In this document: positions 44,882 through 55,013 of the stretch, one piece after another
How positions within the stretch are numbered: position 1 is the first letter of the stretch
Layout of the letters: each line of letters starts with the position of its first letter
Assembly (NCBI RefSeq): GCF_025629245.1
Contig: NZ_JANZXN010000010.1
Coordinates: 1-64,000 of the forward strand
DNA length: 64,000 nucleotides
Source: Natronobiforma cellulositropha
GTDB taxonomy: Archaea > Halobacteriota > Halobacteria > Halobacteriales > Natrialbaceae
Direction: 5' to 3'
Position numbers and translations under genes: made by a program
The notes under the pieces: model-generated
The model's input: the letters and a program-made list of their open reading frames with translations, nothing else
Database searches by the model: none
Told to the model about the DNA's origin: nothing

Positions 44882-45667
44882 ATGTCACCACAGTCCTCGG
44901 ATCTCGGCGTCCTCGAGACGCTCTCCAGACGGTACCCCGTCCTCTCGCGTCTCGAGACCGGTCCCAAGCGAAAACGCGACCTCGTAGACGCCCTCTCGGT
45001 CTCCCGGTCGACGGTCGACCGGGCGATCCGCGAACTCGAGTACTTCGAGTTCGTCGACCGCTGTGACGGCGTCTACCGGCTGACGGCAGCGGGCCGCCTC
45101 GCCCTCGCCGAGCACCGCGAGCGTCTCGACGCGCTCGCGTCGATCACCGACGTCAGCGAACACCTGCGGTGGCTCTCCCGGGATGCACCGATGTCGGTCG
45201 ACTTCCTCGCCGAGGCGACCGTCTTCGAGCCGAAATCACACGCGCCGAACGAACCGTTCGAAGTGATCGTCGACCGCACCGACGACGCCGAGTGCATCCG
45301 GGGACTCATGGCCGCCGAACGTGTCCCCCACTTTCGCACCCGTATCTGCGAACGGACGGCGACCGACGACCTCACGGCCGAACTCGTCTTCACGGCCGAA
45401 CTCGCCGGCTTCTTCCTCGAGACCTGCGCCTCACAGCTTCGCGAGGCCGTCGCCTCCGGCCGGTGTTCCCTCTACGAGACGCGCTCGCTCCCGTACGGTC
45501 TCTGGATCGTCGAAACCGCCTCGCGCGAGGAAGCGTTCGTCGTCGTCCACGGCGACTCCGCCGACGTCCGCGCCGTCTTCCGGAACGACTCGCCGGACGC
45601 CCTCGAGTGGGCGAGCGGCGTCTACGAGCGGATTCGCGACCGGGCAGATCCGCTCGCTCTCGACTAG
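44882..45667 (+). CDS. HTH transcriptional regulator, MarR-like with FilR1-type output domain
   Basis: A 261-residue protein. An N-terminal winged HTH (KRDLVDALSVSRSTVDRAIR, then LEYFEFVDRCDGVYRLTAAG) is followed by about 170 residues resembling the methanogen/haloarchaeal regulator output domain (MAAERVPHFRTRICERTATD, SLPYGLWIVETASREEAFVV). An ATATATA box at 44855-44861 places transcription start at the ATG. Ligand and targets unknown; it stands alone after prf1. Confidence 0.87.
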   Translation: MSPQSSDLGVLETLSRRYPVLSRLETGPKRKRDLVDALSVSRSTVDRAIRELEYFEFVDRCDGVYRLTAAGRLALAEHRERLDALASITDVSEHLRWLSRDAPMSVDFLAEATVFEPKSHAPNEPFEVIVDRTDDAECIRGLMAAERVPHFRTRICERTATDDLTAELVFTAELAGFFLETCASQLREAVASGRCSLYETRSLPYGLWIVETASREEAFVVVHGDSADVRAVFRNDSPDALEWASGVYERIRDRADPLALD

Positions 45668-45747
45668 TACTCCGACGAGCGTCGGCCGATGAGTGAACCC
45701 GGACGCCCGAATTCGGTTTCACTCACCCGTTCAGGCTCGCCAGAGCA

Positions 45748-46152
45748 CTAGTACACCGACTGCTCTAGCTGGTGGCGGCGACGCTCGAGGTCGATATCCG
45801 GATCGATCACGGGCTCGGCCAGCAGCCGATCGATCGTCAACAGCGGGTCGACGCCCGCGCGCTCGAGCGCCTCGAGCGCCCGTTCGATCTCCGCGCGGTT
45901 GAGCGCGAGCGACGAGCACAGCTCGAGCAACAGTGCGAACGGGACGGTCCCTTCGCCGTCCGGAAACGCCGAACTCACCCGCGAGAACTCGGATTCACCC
46001 TCGAGTGCCGTCTCGTCGCTCGCCGGATCGACCCGGAGACAGCGCGGACAGAGTCTCGCCGCGGCGGCGTCTCCCGGTGCTAACTCGCGGTAGGTGTCGG
46101 GGACGGCGAACGTCACCGGTTCGGTGTCGCTCGAACAGTGTGGACAGGTCAT
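45748..46152 (-). CDS. Zinc-ribbon protein, probably DUF6276 (134 aa)
   Basis: Begins MTCPHCSSDTEPVTFAVPDT and has a second pair RLCPRCLRVDP, forming a zinc ribbon. The C-terminal half is helical (LLLELCSSLALNRAEIERAL). Haloarchaeal family of unknown function; the family name is from recollection of its start and Cys spacing. It lies 30 bp after atpD on the same strand and may be cotranscribed. Confidence 0.75.
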   Translation of the reverse strand: MTCPHCSSDTEPVTFAVPDTYRELAPGDAAAARLCPRCLRVDPASDETALEGESEFSRVSSAFPDGEGTVPFALLLELCSSLALNRAEIERALEALERAGVDPLLTIDRLLAEPVIDPDIDLERRRHQLEQSVY

Positions 46153-46182
46153 AGAGAAACACGCACGCGGTACTCGCGTCGT

Positions 46183-46902
46183 TCAGTCGCCGCCGGGGAG
46201 ACCGCCCGCGGTGGCCTGCTCGAGTTCGTCGCCGCTTTCGGGTTCGTCGTCGGTGTCGGCTCGCTCGGCCTTCTCTTCCTGTTCTTTCTTCTCTTTGATC
46301 TTCTTCAGACGGAAGATCTCCTCGCGCTCCTGTTCTTCGAGTTTCTGCTCGATGTACTCCTGGCTGTCGTAGAGGTCGGGCAGGAGTTTGAACTCGAGAG
46401 CGTTGACGCGGCGTTTGGTGGTCTCGATCTCGCGAAGCATCTTCTTCATCGCGGTCTCGACCTCGGCGGCGAGAATAACGCTCTCTAAGAGGTCTTCGTA
46501 GGCCTCGGCGGCCTCGTCGATGCGCGCGGAGGTGCCCATGATCCCGTAGCCACGCTGGTCTACGCTCTTCGAGACGCGCGAGGACTCGATCTGTGGGACG
46601 ACGACGCCCATGATGTTCTTCGCCTCGGTCGTGATCTCGGGGTGTTCCTGGAGTGCCGCGGCGGCCCCGCGGACGGCGACGTCGCCGTCCATCGCTCGCG
46701 CCATGTTGATCTTCTTCTGGGCCTCCTCGTAGTCGTCTGAGAGTCCCGAACGGACGTCCTGGGCCTTATCGAGGATGTCCATAAACTCCATGATCAACCC
46801 GTCCCGTTTCTTCTCGAGTGTGCCGTGGCCCCGCTCTGAGAGTTCGATGCGATCCTCGATCGCCATCAAGTTCTTGCGGGTCGGCTTGACGTCCTTGGCC
46901 AT
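46183..46902 (-). CDS. atpD: A-type ATP synthase subunit D
   Basis: A 239-residue central-stalk subunit. [20 protein letters not shown] and the C-terminal coiled coil ([20 protein letters not shown]-like, then [20 protein letters not shown]) are typical. It turns inside A3B3 and couples to the rotor. The C-terminus has an acidic extension common in haloarchaea. In many archaea atpD directly follows atpB; here it lies 4.6 kb further on the minus strand, beyond a plus-strand gene cluster. Confidence 0.96.
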   Translation of the reverse strand: MAKDVKPTRKNLMAIEDRIELSERGHGTLEKKRDGLIMEFMDILDKAQDVRSGLSDDYEEAQKKINMARAMDGDVAVRGAAAALQEHPEITTEAKNIMGVVVPQIESSRVSKSVDQRGYGIMGTSARIDEAAEAYEDLLESVILAAEVETAMKKMLREIETTKRRVNALEFKLLPDLYDSQEYIEQKLEEQEREEIFRLKKIKEKKEQEEKAERADTDDEPESGDELEQATAGGLPGGD

Positions 46903-47040
46903 CTTGTGGGTCGATTGCGCCCGCAGTCGGATAACTGTTTACAGTTGCGTGCGCCGGCGCTGTCGGGGTTTGGTTCGTCGCCGACGGTGGATTCAGTAAC
47001 GATCAAATACCTTGCTGTGCTATCACGACCCAGACAGTCG

Positions 47041-47979
47041 ATGAATCGAGACCGCGTCCTCGCGGCGATCGCCGGAGCCGTCGGCATTCTCGCGGTTGCC
47101 GTCGCTGGCGGTGCCACCGATACCACGCGAACCGAGCAGTCGACGTCCGGTGACGGCGACGGATCGTCGACGGTCGTTCCGGAGGGGTGGACCCAGGGAG
47201 CCGTCCCCCACGAATCGATCTTCCCCGAGTGGCTGTTTCACTTCGTCTGGACGCTCCCGATTCTCACGTTCGTCGCGTTGCTCGTCGGCTCGAGTCTCTG
47301 GTACATCTACCGCCACGGTCTCCGTGCGTACCTCTCCGTCTTCACCGATCTCGTCACGATCGTCGTCGCCGCGTCCGCCGCGGCGATCATCGTCGGGGGT
47401 CCGCACCTCTATCTGCTCGTACGACAGGAGGGCGACGACCCAGTCCCCGTCGAGAGCGACCCCGACGGTGGGCTCGAGGGCAGCCCCGAACCCGGTGGCT
47501 CACCCGACCCGCTCGTCACCGACTCGCTCACTCAGCTTCCGCTCGAGGCGTTCGCCGTCGCGCTGATCGTCGTCTTCCTCGCGCTCTTCGCGCTGATCCA
47601 GTACCGGCGCGAGCCGTCGTCACGCACCCGTTCTTCCGGGTCGAACGCGGTCTCGGCCGACGAGCCAGGGGTCGGCAACGTACACAGCGAGAGCCGCCCG
47701 GCCGAGCCGTGGCACGTGGCCCACCAGGAGGCGACCAACGGCGTCTACCACGCCTGGCTCTCGCTCTGCCGGGCGACCGGCGGCCAGCGCCGTGTCACGG
47801 AGACCCCCGGCGAGGTCGCGACCGAGGCCGTCGACGCCGGTCTCGACGAACGCGGCGTTCGAGAGGTTACCTCGCTGTTCGAGGCGGTGCGATACGGCGG
47901 CCGGTCGCCGACGCCCGAACGAGAACGGCGCGCCAGAGACGCCGCTGCGTCGTTCACCGTGGAGGACGAACGCCCGTGA
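47041..47979 (+). CDS. DUF4129-type membrane protein (312 aa)
   Basis: Starts MNRDRVLAAIAGAVGILAVA: a signal/first helix, then helices at about 75-95, 105-130 and 175-200. The cytoplasmic C-terminus (WHVAHQEATNGVYHAWLSLC, then TPGEVATEAVDAGLDERGVR, VTSLFEAVRYGGRSPTPERE) is the DUF4129 domain found beside DUF58 and transglutaminase genes. TATA-like CAAATACC lies 30 bp upstream. First of a five-gene plus-strand cluster. Confidence 0.85.
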   Translation: MNRDRVLAAIAGAVGILAVAVAGGATDTTRTEQSTSGDGDGSSTVVPEGWTQGAVPHESIFPEWLFHFVWTLPILTFVALLVGSSLWYIYRHGLRAYLSVFTDLVTIVVAASAAAIIVGGPHLYLLVRQEGDDPVPVESDPDGGLEGSPEPGGSPDPLVTDSLTQLPLEAFAVALIVVFLALFALIQYRREPSSRTRSSGSNAVSADEPGVGNVHSESRPAEPWHVAHQEATNGVYHAWLSLCRATGGQRRVTETPGEVATEAVDAGLDERGVREVTSLFEAVRYGGRSPTPERERRARDAAASFTVEDERP

Positions 47980-48557
47980 GCCGAACGACCGTCGGCTACG
48001 GCGTCGCACTCGGTCTCGCCGTCCTCGGCTTCGCCGTGGCGTTCGTTCCCGGAATCGACGCGAGCGTCACCCTCTCGAGTGCACTCCTGACCTGGCTCGG
48101 TCTGCTCGCGCTCGTCGTCGGTGCGTTCACCGCACGCGCGTGGCTTCGCACCGACGCGCGAACGGTCCGCCCGGAAGCGCGCGAACGCCGACGGCCGATG
48201 GCGACACCCGGCGACGAGTTCGACCGCCGACTCGCGGCGGTCCGTCCGGCGGCGGCGATACCGGCCCGGTACGAACGCGACCCCTTCCGTGAGCGCGTCC
48301 TCGCCGACCTCGAATCGACTGCACTCGACGTCCTCGAGCGCCACGATAGTCTCTCGCGCGACGAGGCCGAAGCACGCCTCCGCTCGGGGCAGTGGTGTGC
48401 GGACCCACTCGCCGCCTCGTGTTTCACCCCCGGTGACGACGCGACGGGACCGAGCGCGTGGGCTGCGGACACGGTCGGTGAGCGGACGGCGTTCGAACGA
48501 CAGGTCGACCGCGTCGTCGACGAACTCGAGCGGCGCTCGATGGAGGCCGGCCGCTGA
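47976..48557 (+). CDS. Two-helix membrane protein of the DUF58 cluster (193 aa)
   Basis: GTG start overlapping the previous stop (GTGA) shows translational coupling. Two N-terminal helices (YGVALGLAVLGFAVAFVPGI, LLTWLGLLALVVGAFTARAW) precede a cytoplasmic helical domain (FDRRLAAVRPAAAIPARYER, FRERVLADLESTALDVLERH). This resembles the small protein usually found between DUF4129 and DUF58 genes in haloarchaea. Function unknown. Confidence 0.8.
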   Translation: MSRTTVGYGVALGLAVLGFAVAFVPGIDASVTLSSALLTWLGLLALVVGAFTARAWLRTDARTVRPEARERRRPMATPGDEFDRRLAAVRPAAAIPARYERDPFRERVLADLESTALDVLERHDSLSRDEAEARLRSGQWCADPLAASCFTPGDDATGPSAWAADTVGERTAFERQVDRVVDELERRSMEAGR

Positions 48558-49918
48558 TGTCCTACAGCGTCCCCAGTACGGCCCGCGTCCTCGAGCCATC
48601 CCGTTCACAACGCCGGGAGACGGAGACGACCATCGCCGTCGGCGACGTCAGGGAGCGTCGGACCAGGCGGTGGTACGGCGTCACCGCCGTCGCGTTCCTC
48701 GCACTCGGTCTCGGACTGGTGACCCGAGCGCCGACGCTCGTCCTCGCGAGCGTCTTCGGTCTCGGGTTCGCCGCCTACGCCAGACTCGCCCCCGCACCGC
48801 CGGTGACGGTCTCGCTCGAGCGGACGCTCAGCGACCCCACTCCCGCGCCCGGTGCCGTGGTACACGTCGACGTGACGATCCGAAACGAGTCCTCGCGCAC
48901 TATCCCCGACTGTCGCGTCGTCGACGGTGTGCCGCCCGGTCTCGCCGTCGTCGAGGGAACGCCACGACACGCGGCCGTTCTCCGACCCGGCGACGAGACG
49001 ACGTTCACCTACGCCGTCGAAGCCACGCGCGGGACCCACCGGTTCGATCCGCTGTTGTTCGCCTCCTACGACGTGAGCGGCGCGACCGAGCGGGCCACCG
49101 CCGTCGACGACGAGACCTCGCTGACCGCCGTCGAACCGTTGCCCGACCCGTCGGTCTCGCTGCCGCTGCGCTCGCAGCTGACCCGCCACACCGGGACGGT
49201 CCCCTCGAGTGCCGGCGGTGCGGGTATCGAGTTCGCCGCCGTCCGCGAGTACCGACGCGGCGACCCCTTCAACCGGATCGACTGGAACCGAACCGCCAGA
49301 ACCGGGGAGCTGACCACCATCGAGTACCGCGTCGAGCGCACCGCCTCGGTCGTCGTTCTCGTCGACGCCAGGGCGGTCGCCTACGCCGCGCCGAGTGCGG
49401 ACGCCGTCTCGGCCGTCGACCGGAGCCTCGAGACCGCTCGCGCGCTCACCGCCGCGGCGCTCGCCGACGGTCACCGCGTCGGTCTCGCGGCGCTCTCGCC
49501 CCACGAGTGCTGGCTCGCACCCGGCAGCGGCAACGACCACCGCGCACGGCTCACCACGATGCTCGCGACCCACGAGGCGTTCGCCTACGCGCCACCGACC
49601 GACCGGTTCGATCCACAGGTGGCGATCAACCGGCTCAAGAGCCACCTCTCCGGGGACACCCAGGTCGTCCTCTGTAGCCCGCTGTGTGACGACTTCGCCG
49701 TCGCGACCGCCGTCCGACTGGAAGCGGGCGCCCACCGCGTCACCGTGCTCAGCCCCGACCCGACGGCCGACGACACCCCCGGCCACCGCCTCGAGCGCCT
49801 CGAGCGTCGTGAACGCGTCTCCGATCTCAGACGGCGCGGGATTCCGGTCGTCGACTGGGATCCGTCGACGACACTCGAGCGGACGCTCGCTCGTGCCACC
49901 CGGGGGTGGTCGCCGTGA
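48557..49918 (+). CDS. DUF58 (von Willebrand A-like) protein (453 aa)
   Basis: ATG overlaps the previous stop by one base (TGATG). Two N-terminal helices (WYGVTAVAFLALGLGLVTRA and following), a beta domain, then the DUF58 signature EYRRGDPFNRIDWNRTARTG and a vWA-like region (ASVVVLVDARAVAYAAP). DUF58 proteins normally work with a MoxR-type AAA+ ATPase, but none is in this cluster. It probably serves envelope or protein-complex maturation. Confidence 0.9.
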   Translation: MSYSVPSTARVLEPSRSQRRETETTIAVGDVRERRTRRWYGVTAVAFLALGLGLVTRAPTLVLASVFGLGFAAYARLAPAPPVTVSLERTLSDPTPAPGAVVHVDVTIRNESSRTIPDCRVVDGVPPGLAVVEGTPRHAAVLRPGDETTFTYAVEATRGTHRFDPLLFASYDVSGATERATAVDDETSLTAVEPLPDPSVSLPLRSQLTRHTGTVPSSAGGAGIEFAAVREYRRGDPFNRIDWNRTARTGELTTIEYRVERTASVVVLVDARAVAYAAPSADAVSAVDRSLETARALTAAALADGHRVGLAALSPHECWLAPGSGNDHRARLTTMLATHEAFAYAPPTDRFDPQVAINRLKSHLSGDTQVVLCSPLCDDFAVATAVRLEAGAHRVTVLSPDPTADDTPGHRLERLERRERVSDLRRRGIPVVDWDPSTTLERTLARATRGWSP

Positions 49919-50412
49919 GCACCGTGACGTTCGACGCGTCGCCGTCGTCGGTGGCGCTCGCCGTCGCTACACTGGGCGGTCTCGTCGGTGCAGTCGCGGC
50001 CGCCGTCGACCCGCTCGTCGCGTCCATCGCCGTCTGTGCCGGGGCCGCGCTGCCTCTCGCCGTCTACTACCGCTCACACAGCGCACTCGCGTTCGCCGCT
50101 GGGACGCTGTTCGTCGCCGTCTTACTCGCCGGACTCGTCGGTGCCAGCCCTCCTCGCGTCCTCCTCGGTGTCGGCGCGGCCGTCGTCGCGTGGGACGCCG
50201 GATCGAACGGTCTCACCGTCGGCGCACAGCTCGGTGCCGACGCGACGACCCGGTCGGTCGAACTCGTCCACGTCGCCGGGACGGTCTGTGTCGCCCTCGT
50301 CGTCGCCGTCGCCTCCTTCCTGGTGTTCGACGCCGTCGGCACGCTCGCACCGACGGCGCTCGTCCTCCTGATCGTCGCCGCCGTGATACTCGCCTGGCTG
50401 CTCGAGCGCTGA
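49915..50412 (+). CDS. Multi-helix membrane protein of the DUF58 cluster (165 aa)
   Basis: GTG at 49915 overlaps the DUF58 stop (GTGA); another GTG nine bases upstream is possible. Five to six helices in 165 residues, with a conserved-looking loop VAWDAGSNGLTVGAQLGADA between them. Similar proteins (DUF7519-like) follow DUF58 in haloarchaea. Unknown role. Confidence 0.8.
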   Translation: MSTVTFDASPSSVALAVATLGGLVGAVAAAVDPLVASIAVCAGAALPLAVYYRSHSALAFAAGTLFVAVLLAGLVGASPPRVLLGVGAAVVAWDAGSNGLTVGAQLGADATTRSVELVHVAGTVCVALVVAVASFLVFDAVGTLAPTALVLLIVAAVILAWLLER

Positions 50413-50461
50413 CCGGCGGGGGAGCTATTTTGACACTCGTTCCCGTACCCGCATCCAACCC

Positions 50462-51421
50462 GTGGCCCACCCAGACCGCCAGACACTCCCGGAGCCGCTC
50501 GAGCCACCCGACGTCGGCTTCGTCGCCGCCGTCGGCGTCTACACCGCCCTCGCCGTCGCCTCGCTCGCCGTCGCGCTCGCACTGGCGATCAGCCCCAGCG
50601 GTGCGTCGGTGGTCGGCAGCGTCACCACCGCTGCCACGGTCGGTCTCGTCGTCGGCTCACTCACCGCGAGCGGCCGCACCGGGCTCCCCGAACGCCTCGG
50701 CTCCCGGCGTCGCCCGCGCTCGCTGCTGTTCGTCGTCCCGGCTGCCTTTGCACTCGCCTCTCTCGTCGCTCTCACCACGCCAACGCTCCCCGACCGAGTC
50801 GCGTTCGCCACCGGCTTCGGCGCGCTCTCGACGACCGCCGCCGCGTTCGGCCTGCACTCGATGGGGCGGACGCGCTACGCCCGCGTGATGGCCGCAGACG
50901 ACCCACTCGAGTCGACTCCCTACCTGAATCCGAGGCAGGTCTACCTCTCGGGTGCCGTCGGCGTCGGCTGCACCGCCGGCTCGCTCCTCTGGCTGTTCAC
51001 GCTCGGCTCCGGTGGTCGCGTGCGCCTCTGGTGGGGCCTGCTCGTCGTCGGCCTCTTCTCGCTGCTGTTCGCCTACTCGACCCACCGCCTCGCCTCGCTC
51101 GAGGCCGGCGACGCGAAGCCAACCCACCGCCGTCGCGTCCTCGGCACCGAGTGGCTCGAGTACGGCTACGCCCACCCCGACTCGCTGCCGACGCTCGAGG
51201 TCCACCCGTCTGGCCTGGTCCTCAGACGCCCGTTCGACCGCCGCTTCGTCCCCTGGCACGACGTCACCGCGGTCCGCCTCACGGACACCACGCTCGTGAT
51301 CGAACGCCGCGGCCGTCTCGACCTGCGGTGTGCTCGCTCTGTCCTCGACGACCCGGAACGGACGCTCGAGGTGATCGACCGCGCCCGCCAGCCAGCGCCA
51401 GCGTCGGCGACGCTCGCGTAG
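50462..51421 (+). CDS. Membrane protein with C-terminal PH-like domain (319 aa)
   Basis: GTG start at 50462. Six or so hydrophobic helices, then a soluble C-terminal domain (EYGYAHPDSLPTLEVHPSGL, VPWHDVTAVRLTDTTLVIER) with the beta-strand pattern of bacterial PH-like domains. Fifth gene of the plus-strand cluster, convergent with atpB. Not recognised as a named family. Confidence 0.78.
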   Translation: MAHPDRQTLPEPLEPPDVGFVAAVGVYTALAVASLAVALALAISPSGASVVGSVTTAATVGLVVGSLTASGRTGLPERLGSRRRPRSLLFVVPAAFALASLVALTTPTLPDRVAFATGFGALSTTAAAFGLHSMGRTRYARVMAADDPLESTPYLNPRQVYLSGAVGVGCTAGSLLWLFTLGSGGRVRLWWGLLVVGLFSLLFAYSTHRLASLEAGDAKPTHRRRVLGTEWLEYGYAHPDSLPTLEVHPSGLVLRRPFDRRFVPWHDVTAVRLTDTTLVIERRGRLDLRCARSVLDDPERTLEVIDRARQPAPASATLA

Positions 51422-51471
51422 CTCACCCTCGGATACGCACCGCCCGAAAAATCTCGGCCGTGAACCCGCGT

Positions 51472-52890
51472 TCAGTCCGCCGTCGCTTCCGCGACTTCCG
51501 ACTCGTCCTCGAGGTAGTACTCCTCGATCGCGTCCTCGTCGATACGGTTGAGTTCCTCCTTCGGGAACATCGAGAGCAGTTCCCAGCCGATCTCGAGCGT
51601 CTCGATGATCGTCCGGTCGGTGTCGTAGCCCTGCTGGACGAACTCCTCCTCGAAGCGGTCGGCGAAGTCGAGGTACTTGTTGTCACGCTCGCTGAGCGCC
51701 TCGCGGCCGACGATGTTCACGAGGTCACGGAGGTCTTTCCCCTCCGCGTAGGCGGCGTAGAGCTGTGCAGAGACGTCGGAGTGGTCGCCGCGGGTGAGCC
51801 CCTCGCCGATCCCGTCGTCCATCAGCCGCGAGAGGCTGTCGGAGACGTCGATCGGTGGCTTCGCTCCCTGGCTGTTGAGGCTGCGGTCGACGATGATCTG
51901 GCCCTCCGTGATGTAGCCCGTCAGGTCGGGAATCGGGTGGGTGATGTCGTCGGAGGGCATCGTCAGGATCGGAATCTGGGTCACCGATCCCTCGCGGCCT
52001 TCGATTCGACCCGCACGCTCGTAGAGCTGTGCGAGGTCTGTGTACATGTAACCGGGGTAGCCACGCCGACCCGGCACCTCCTCACGCGCGGCACCGATCT
52101 CGCGCAGCGCCTCACAGTAGTTGGTGATGTCCGTGAGGATGACGAGCACGTGGTAGTCCTTCTCGAAGGCGAGGTACTCTGCGGTCGTCAGCGCCAGTCG
52201 CGGCGTGACGGTTCGCTCGACTGCGGGGTCGTCCGCTAAGTTCATGAAGACGACCGAGCGCTCGAGTGCGCCCGTGCGCTCGAAGTCCTGCATGAACTCG
52301 TTTGCCTCTTCGGCGGTGATACCGATCGCGCCGAAGATGACCGCGAAGTCACTCGCTTCGTCGTCGCCGCCATCTTCTTCCTCCGGCACCGTCGCCTGGC
52401 GGGCGATCTGGAGTGCGAGGTCGTTGTGCGGAAGCCCGGATCCGGAGAAGATCGGGAGCTTCTGGCCACGCACCAGCGTGTTCATGCCGTCGATCGTACT
52501 CACACCCGTCTGGATGAACTCCTCGGGGTACTCACGCGAGTAGGGGTTGATCGCCGCGCCGACGATGTCGCGGCGCTCTTCGGGAACGATCTCCGGGCCG
52601 TCGTCGATCGGGTTCCCGGAGCCGTCGAGCACCCGCCCGAGGAGGTCCTCGGTGACGGGCATCTTCATCGTCTCTCCCAGGAAGCGCACGGAGGCGTTGC
52701 GGTCGATCCCGCCGGTCCCCTCGAACACCTGGATGGAGACGAGTCCCTCACTCGACTCTAGCACCTGTCCGCGCAAGGTGTCGCCATCCGGCGTCTCGAT
52801 CTCGACGATCTCGTCGTAGCCGACGGGTTCGTCGACCTCGGCGAACACCAGCGGACCGCTGATCTCAGTGATTGTTTGATACTCTTTCAT
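51472..52890 (-). CDS. atpB: A-type ATP synthase subunit B
   Basis: A 472-residue non-catalytic nucleotide-binding subunit alternating with subunit A in the A3B3 head. [20 protein letters not shown], the degenerate loop [20 protein letters not shown] in place of the P-loop, and [20 protein letters not shown] are typical. It follows atpA by 2 bp. The start is ATG at 52890, not the longer upstream frame. Confidence 0.98.
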   Translation of the reverse strand: MKEYQTITEISGPLVFAEVDEPVGYDEIVEIETPDGDTLRGQVLESSEGLVSIQVFEGTGGIDRNASVRFLGETMKMPVTEDLLGRVLDGSGNPIDDGPEIVPEERRDIVGAAINPYSREYPEEFIQTGVSTIDGMNTLVRGQKLPIFSGSGLPHNDLALQIARQATVPEEEDGGDDEASDFAVIFGAIGITAEEANEFMQDFERTGALERSVVFMNLADDPAVERTVTPRLALTTAEYLAFEKDYHVLVILTDITNYCEALREIGAAREEVPGRRGYPGYMYTDLAQLYERAGRIEGREGSVTQIPILTMPSDDITHPIPDLTGYITEGQIIVDRSLNSQGAKPPIDVSDSLSRLMDDGIGEGLTRGDHSDVSAQLYAAYAEGKDLRDLVNIVGREALSERDNKYLDFADRFEEEFVQQGYDTDRTIIETLEIGWELLSMFPKEELNRIDEDAIEEYYLEDESEVAEATAD

Positions 52891-52892
52891 GA

Positions 52893-54656
52893 TTAGTACA
52901 GCTCCCTGATCTGCGCCTCGAGGTTCGATTCGAGCTCGTCGATGAACTCGTCCCACTCTTCTGCGGTACCCATGCGGTTGAGCCGCGGGGCCGCGTCGAC
53001 GCCCGTGATCTCACCGACCGGCACGCCAGCGTCGAGGGCGGCGAACGCCTCGTCGTTGAACGTCTTGATCGCCTGGAGCATCTGGTAGGTCTTCTCCGGC
53101 GGACAGAAGGTGTCGACGTCGTGGAACGCGTTCTGCTGGAGCCACGCCTCACGCAGGTAGCGGGCGACCTCGAGGGTGAGCTGCTGGTCCTCCGGTAAGG
53201 CGTCTTTGCCGACGAGCTGGACGATCTCCTGGAGTTCGTCCTCCTCGTCGAGCACGTCGACGGCCCACTGGCGGATCTCGGGGAAGTCCTCGGCGACGTT
53301 CTCTCGGTACCAGGGGTCGAGCTGCTGGGTGTACAGCGAGTACGAATCGTTCCAGTTGATCGATGGGAAGTGCCGACGGTTCGCGAGGTCGGCGTCGAGC
53401 GCCCAGAACGTCTTGACGATACGGAGCGTGTTCTGGGTGACCGGCTCGGAGAAGTCACCGCCCGGCGGCGAGACGGCACCGATCGCCGAGATCGATCCCT
53501 GGTCGCCGTTGAGCAGTTCGAACAGGCCCGCGCGCTCGTAGAACTCGGAGAGCGACGCCGCGAGGTAGGCCGGGTAGCCCTCCTCGCCGGGCATCTCCTC
53601 GAGTCGGCTCGAGATCTCACGCATGGCCTCCGCCCACCGCGAGGTGGAGTCGGCCATCAGCGCGACGTCGTAGCCCATGTCGCGGAAGTACTCCGCGATG
53701 GTGATTCCCGTGTAGATACAGGACTCACGGGCGGCGACCGGCATGTTCGAGGTGTTCGCGATGAGGCAGGTACGGCTCATCAGCGGCTTGCCCGTCTTCG
53801 GGTCCTCGAGTTCGGGGAAGTCTTCGATGACTTCCGTCATCTCGTTGCCGCGCTCGCCACAGCCGACGTAGACGACGATGTCCGCGTCGGACCACTTCGC
53901 GAGCTGGTGCTGGGTGACGGTCTTCCCGGAGCCGAACGGGCCCGGAATCGCCGCGGTCCCGCCTTTCGCGATGGGGAAGAGACCGTCCTGGATGCGCTGG
54001 CCACTGACGAGCGGAATCGTCGGCGACTGCTTCTCGAGTGCGGGACGGGCCTGTCGGACCGGCCACTCCTGGTGCATGGTGACCGCCTCGCCGGAGTCGA
54101 GTTCGACGACGGGTTCGTCGACCGTGAACTCGCCTTCTTCGGCTGCGGTCACGTCGCCGCCGTCGTAGTCCGGCGGCACCATCACCTTGTGGGTGATACT
54201 CTCGGTTTCGGGAACCTCCCCGACGATGTCGCCGGGTGCAACGGTGTCACCGACCGAGACGGTGGGGGTGAACTCCCACGTCTTCTCTAAGTCGATCCCG
54301 GGGGCGTCGACCCCGCGGTCGAGGAAGGCCGTCCCCATCTTCGACTCGAGGACGTCGAGCGGGCGCTGGACGCCGTCGTAGATGGAGTCGAGCATGCCGG
54401 GTCCGAGGTCGACCGACAGCGGTTCGCCCGTGTTCTCGACGGGTTCGCCGGGACCGACACCGGAAGTCTCCTCGTACACCTGAATCGTCGTCAGGTTCCC
54501 TTCGATTTCGATGACCTCGCCCATCAGCCCTTCGTCGCCGACGTAGACGACGTCGTTCATCCGGGCGTCGAGGTCCGCAGCGGTCACGACGGGACCGCTC
54601 ACGCTTTCGATGATCCCGTCCTCTCGGACGGTCTCTGTGTCTTGTGCCTGACTCAT
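52893..54656 (-). CDS. atpA: A-type ATP synthase subunit A (catalytic)
   Basis: A 587-residue catalytic subunit. P-loop [20 protein letters not shown], catalytic-region [14 protein letters not shown], Walker [21 protein letters not shown] and the archaeal non-homologous insert (residues about 115-200, with [20 protein letters not shown]) are present. No intein is inserted at the P-loop, a known intein site in this family. Overlap and tight spacing with atpF show one operon. Confidence 0.98.
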   Translation of the reverse strand: MSQAQDTETVREDGIIESVSGPVVTAADLDARMNDVVYVGDEGLMGEVIEIEGNLTTIQVYEETSGVGPGEPVENTGEPLSVDLGPGMLDSIYDGVQRPLDVLESKMGTAFLDRGVDAPGIDLEKTWEFTPTVSVGDTVAPGDIVGEVPETESITHKVMVPPDYDGGDVTAAEEGEFTVDEPVVELDSGEAVTMHQEWPVRQARPALEKQSPTIPLVSGQRIQDGLFPIAKGGTAAIPGPFGSGKTVTQHQLAKWSDADIVVYVGCGERGNEMTEVIEDFPELEDPKTGKPLMSRTCLIANTSNMPVAARESCIYTGITIAEYFRDMGYDVALMADSTSRWAEAMREISSRLEEMPGEEGYPAYLAASLSEFYERAGLFELLNGDQGSISAIGAVSPPGGDFSEPVTQNTLRIVKTFWALDADLANRRHFPSINWNDSYSLYTQQLDPWYRENVAEDFPEIRQWAVDVLDEEDELQEIVQLVGKDALPEDQQLTLEVARYLREAWLQQNAFHDVDTFCPPEKTYQMLQAIKTFNDEAFAALDAGVPVGEITGVDAAPRLNRMGTAEEWDEFIDELESNLEAQIRELY

Positions 54657-54659
54657 AGC

Positions 54660-55013
54660 TTATGTCTGGTTGTCCGCGTTCGCTTCTTCGTCCATCAGGT
54701 CGATCCCGATCGCGCGCTTGATCTGCTCGCGCAGGCCGCCACCGCCGCTGCCGCTCGCGCCGATCGTGATCACGACGGGTTCGACGCTCGTCTCGACCTC
54801 CCCGCGCACCTCTCGAGAGAGATACTCGAGGTCGTCGTCGTGCATGACGACGATGCCGACGCCCTCGTCTGCGAGGACGTTCGTGACTGCTGCGTCTAAG
54901 TCCGTCGCTTTCTCACCGTCTGGAACGTTCTCGAACCGCCTGACGCCTGCCAGCCGGAAGCCCGTCGTGAACTCGGGGCTGCCGACGACGGCGATCTCTT
55001 GACTCTGGCTCAT
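54660..55013 (-). CDS. atpF: A-type ATP synthase subunit F
   Basis: A 117-residue central-stalk subunit beginning MSQSQEIAVVGSPEFTTGFR, with the Rossmann-like core GVRRFENV and VGIVVMHDDDLEYLSREVRG typical of AtpF. It overlaps atpC by 4 bp and ends 3 bp before atpA. Confidence 0.96.
   Translation of the reverse strand: MSQSQEIAVVGSPEFTTGFRLAGVRRFENVPDGEKATDLDAAVTNVLADEGVGIVVMHDDDLEYLSREVRGEVETSVEPVVITIGASGSGGGGLREQIKRAIGIDLMDEEANADNQT

Noticed and set aside
46906-47040. N-terminal extension of the DUF4129 protein
   Set aside because: The signal-like MNRDRVLAAIAG start with TATA spacing is better.
52893-54656. Intein in atpA
   Set aside because: The P-loop and flanks are contiguous and the length is normal.
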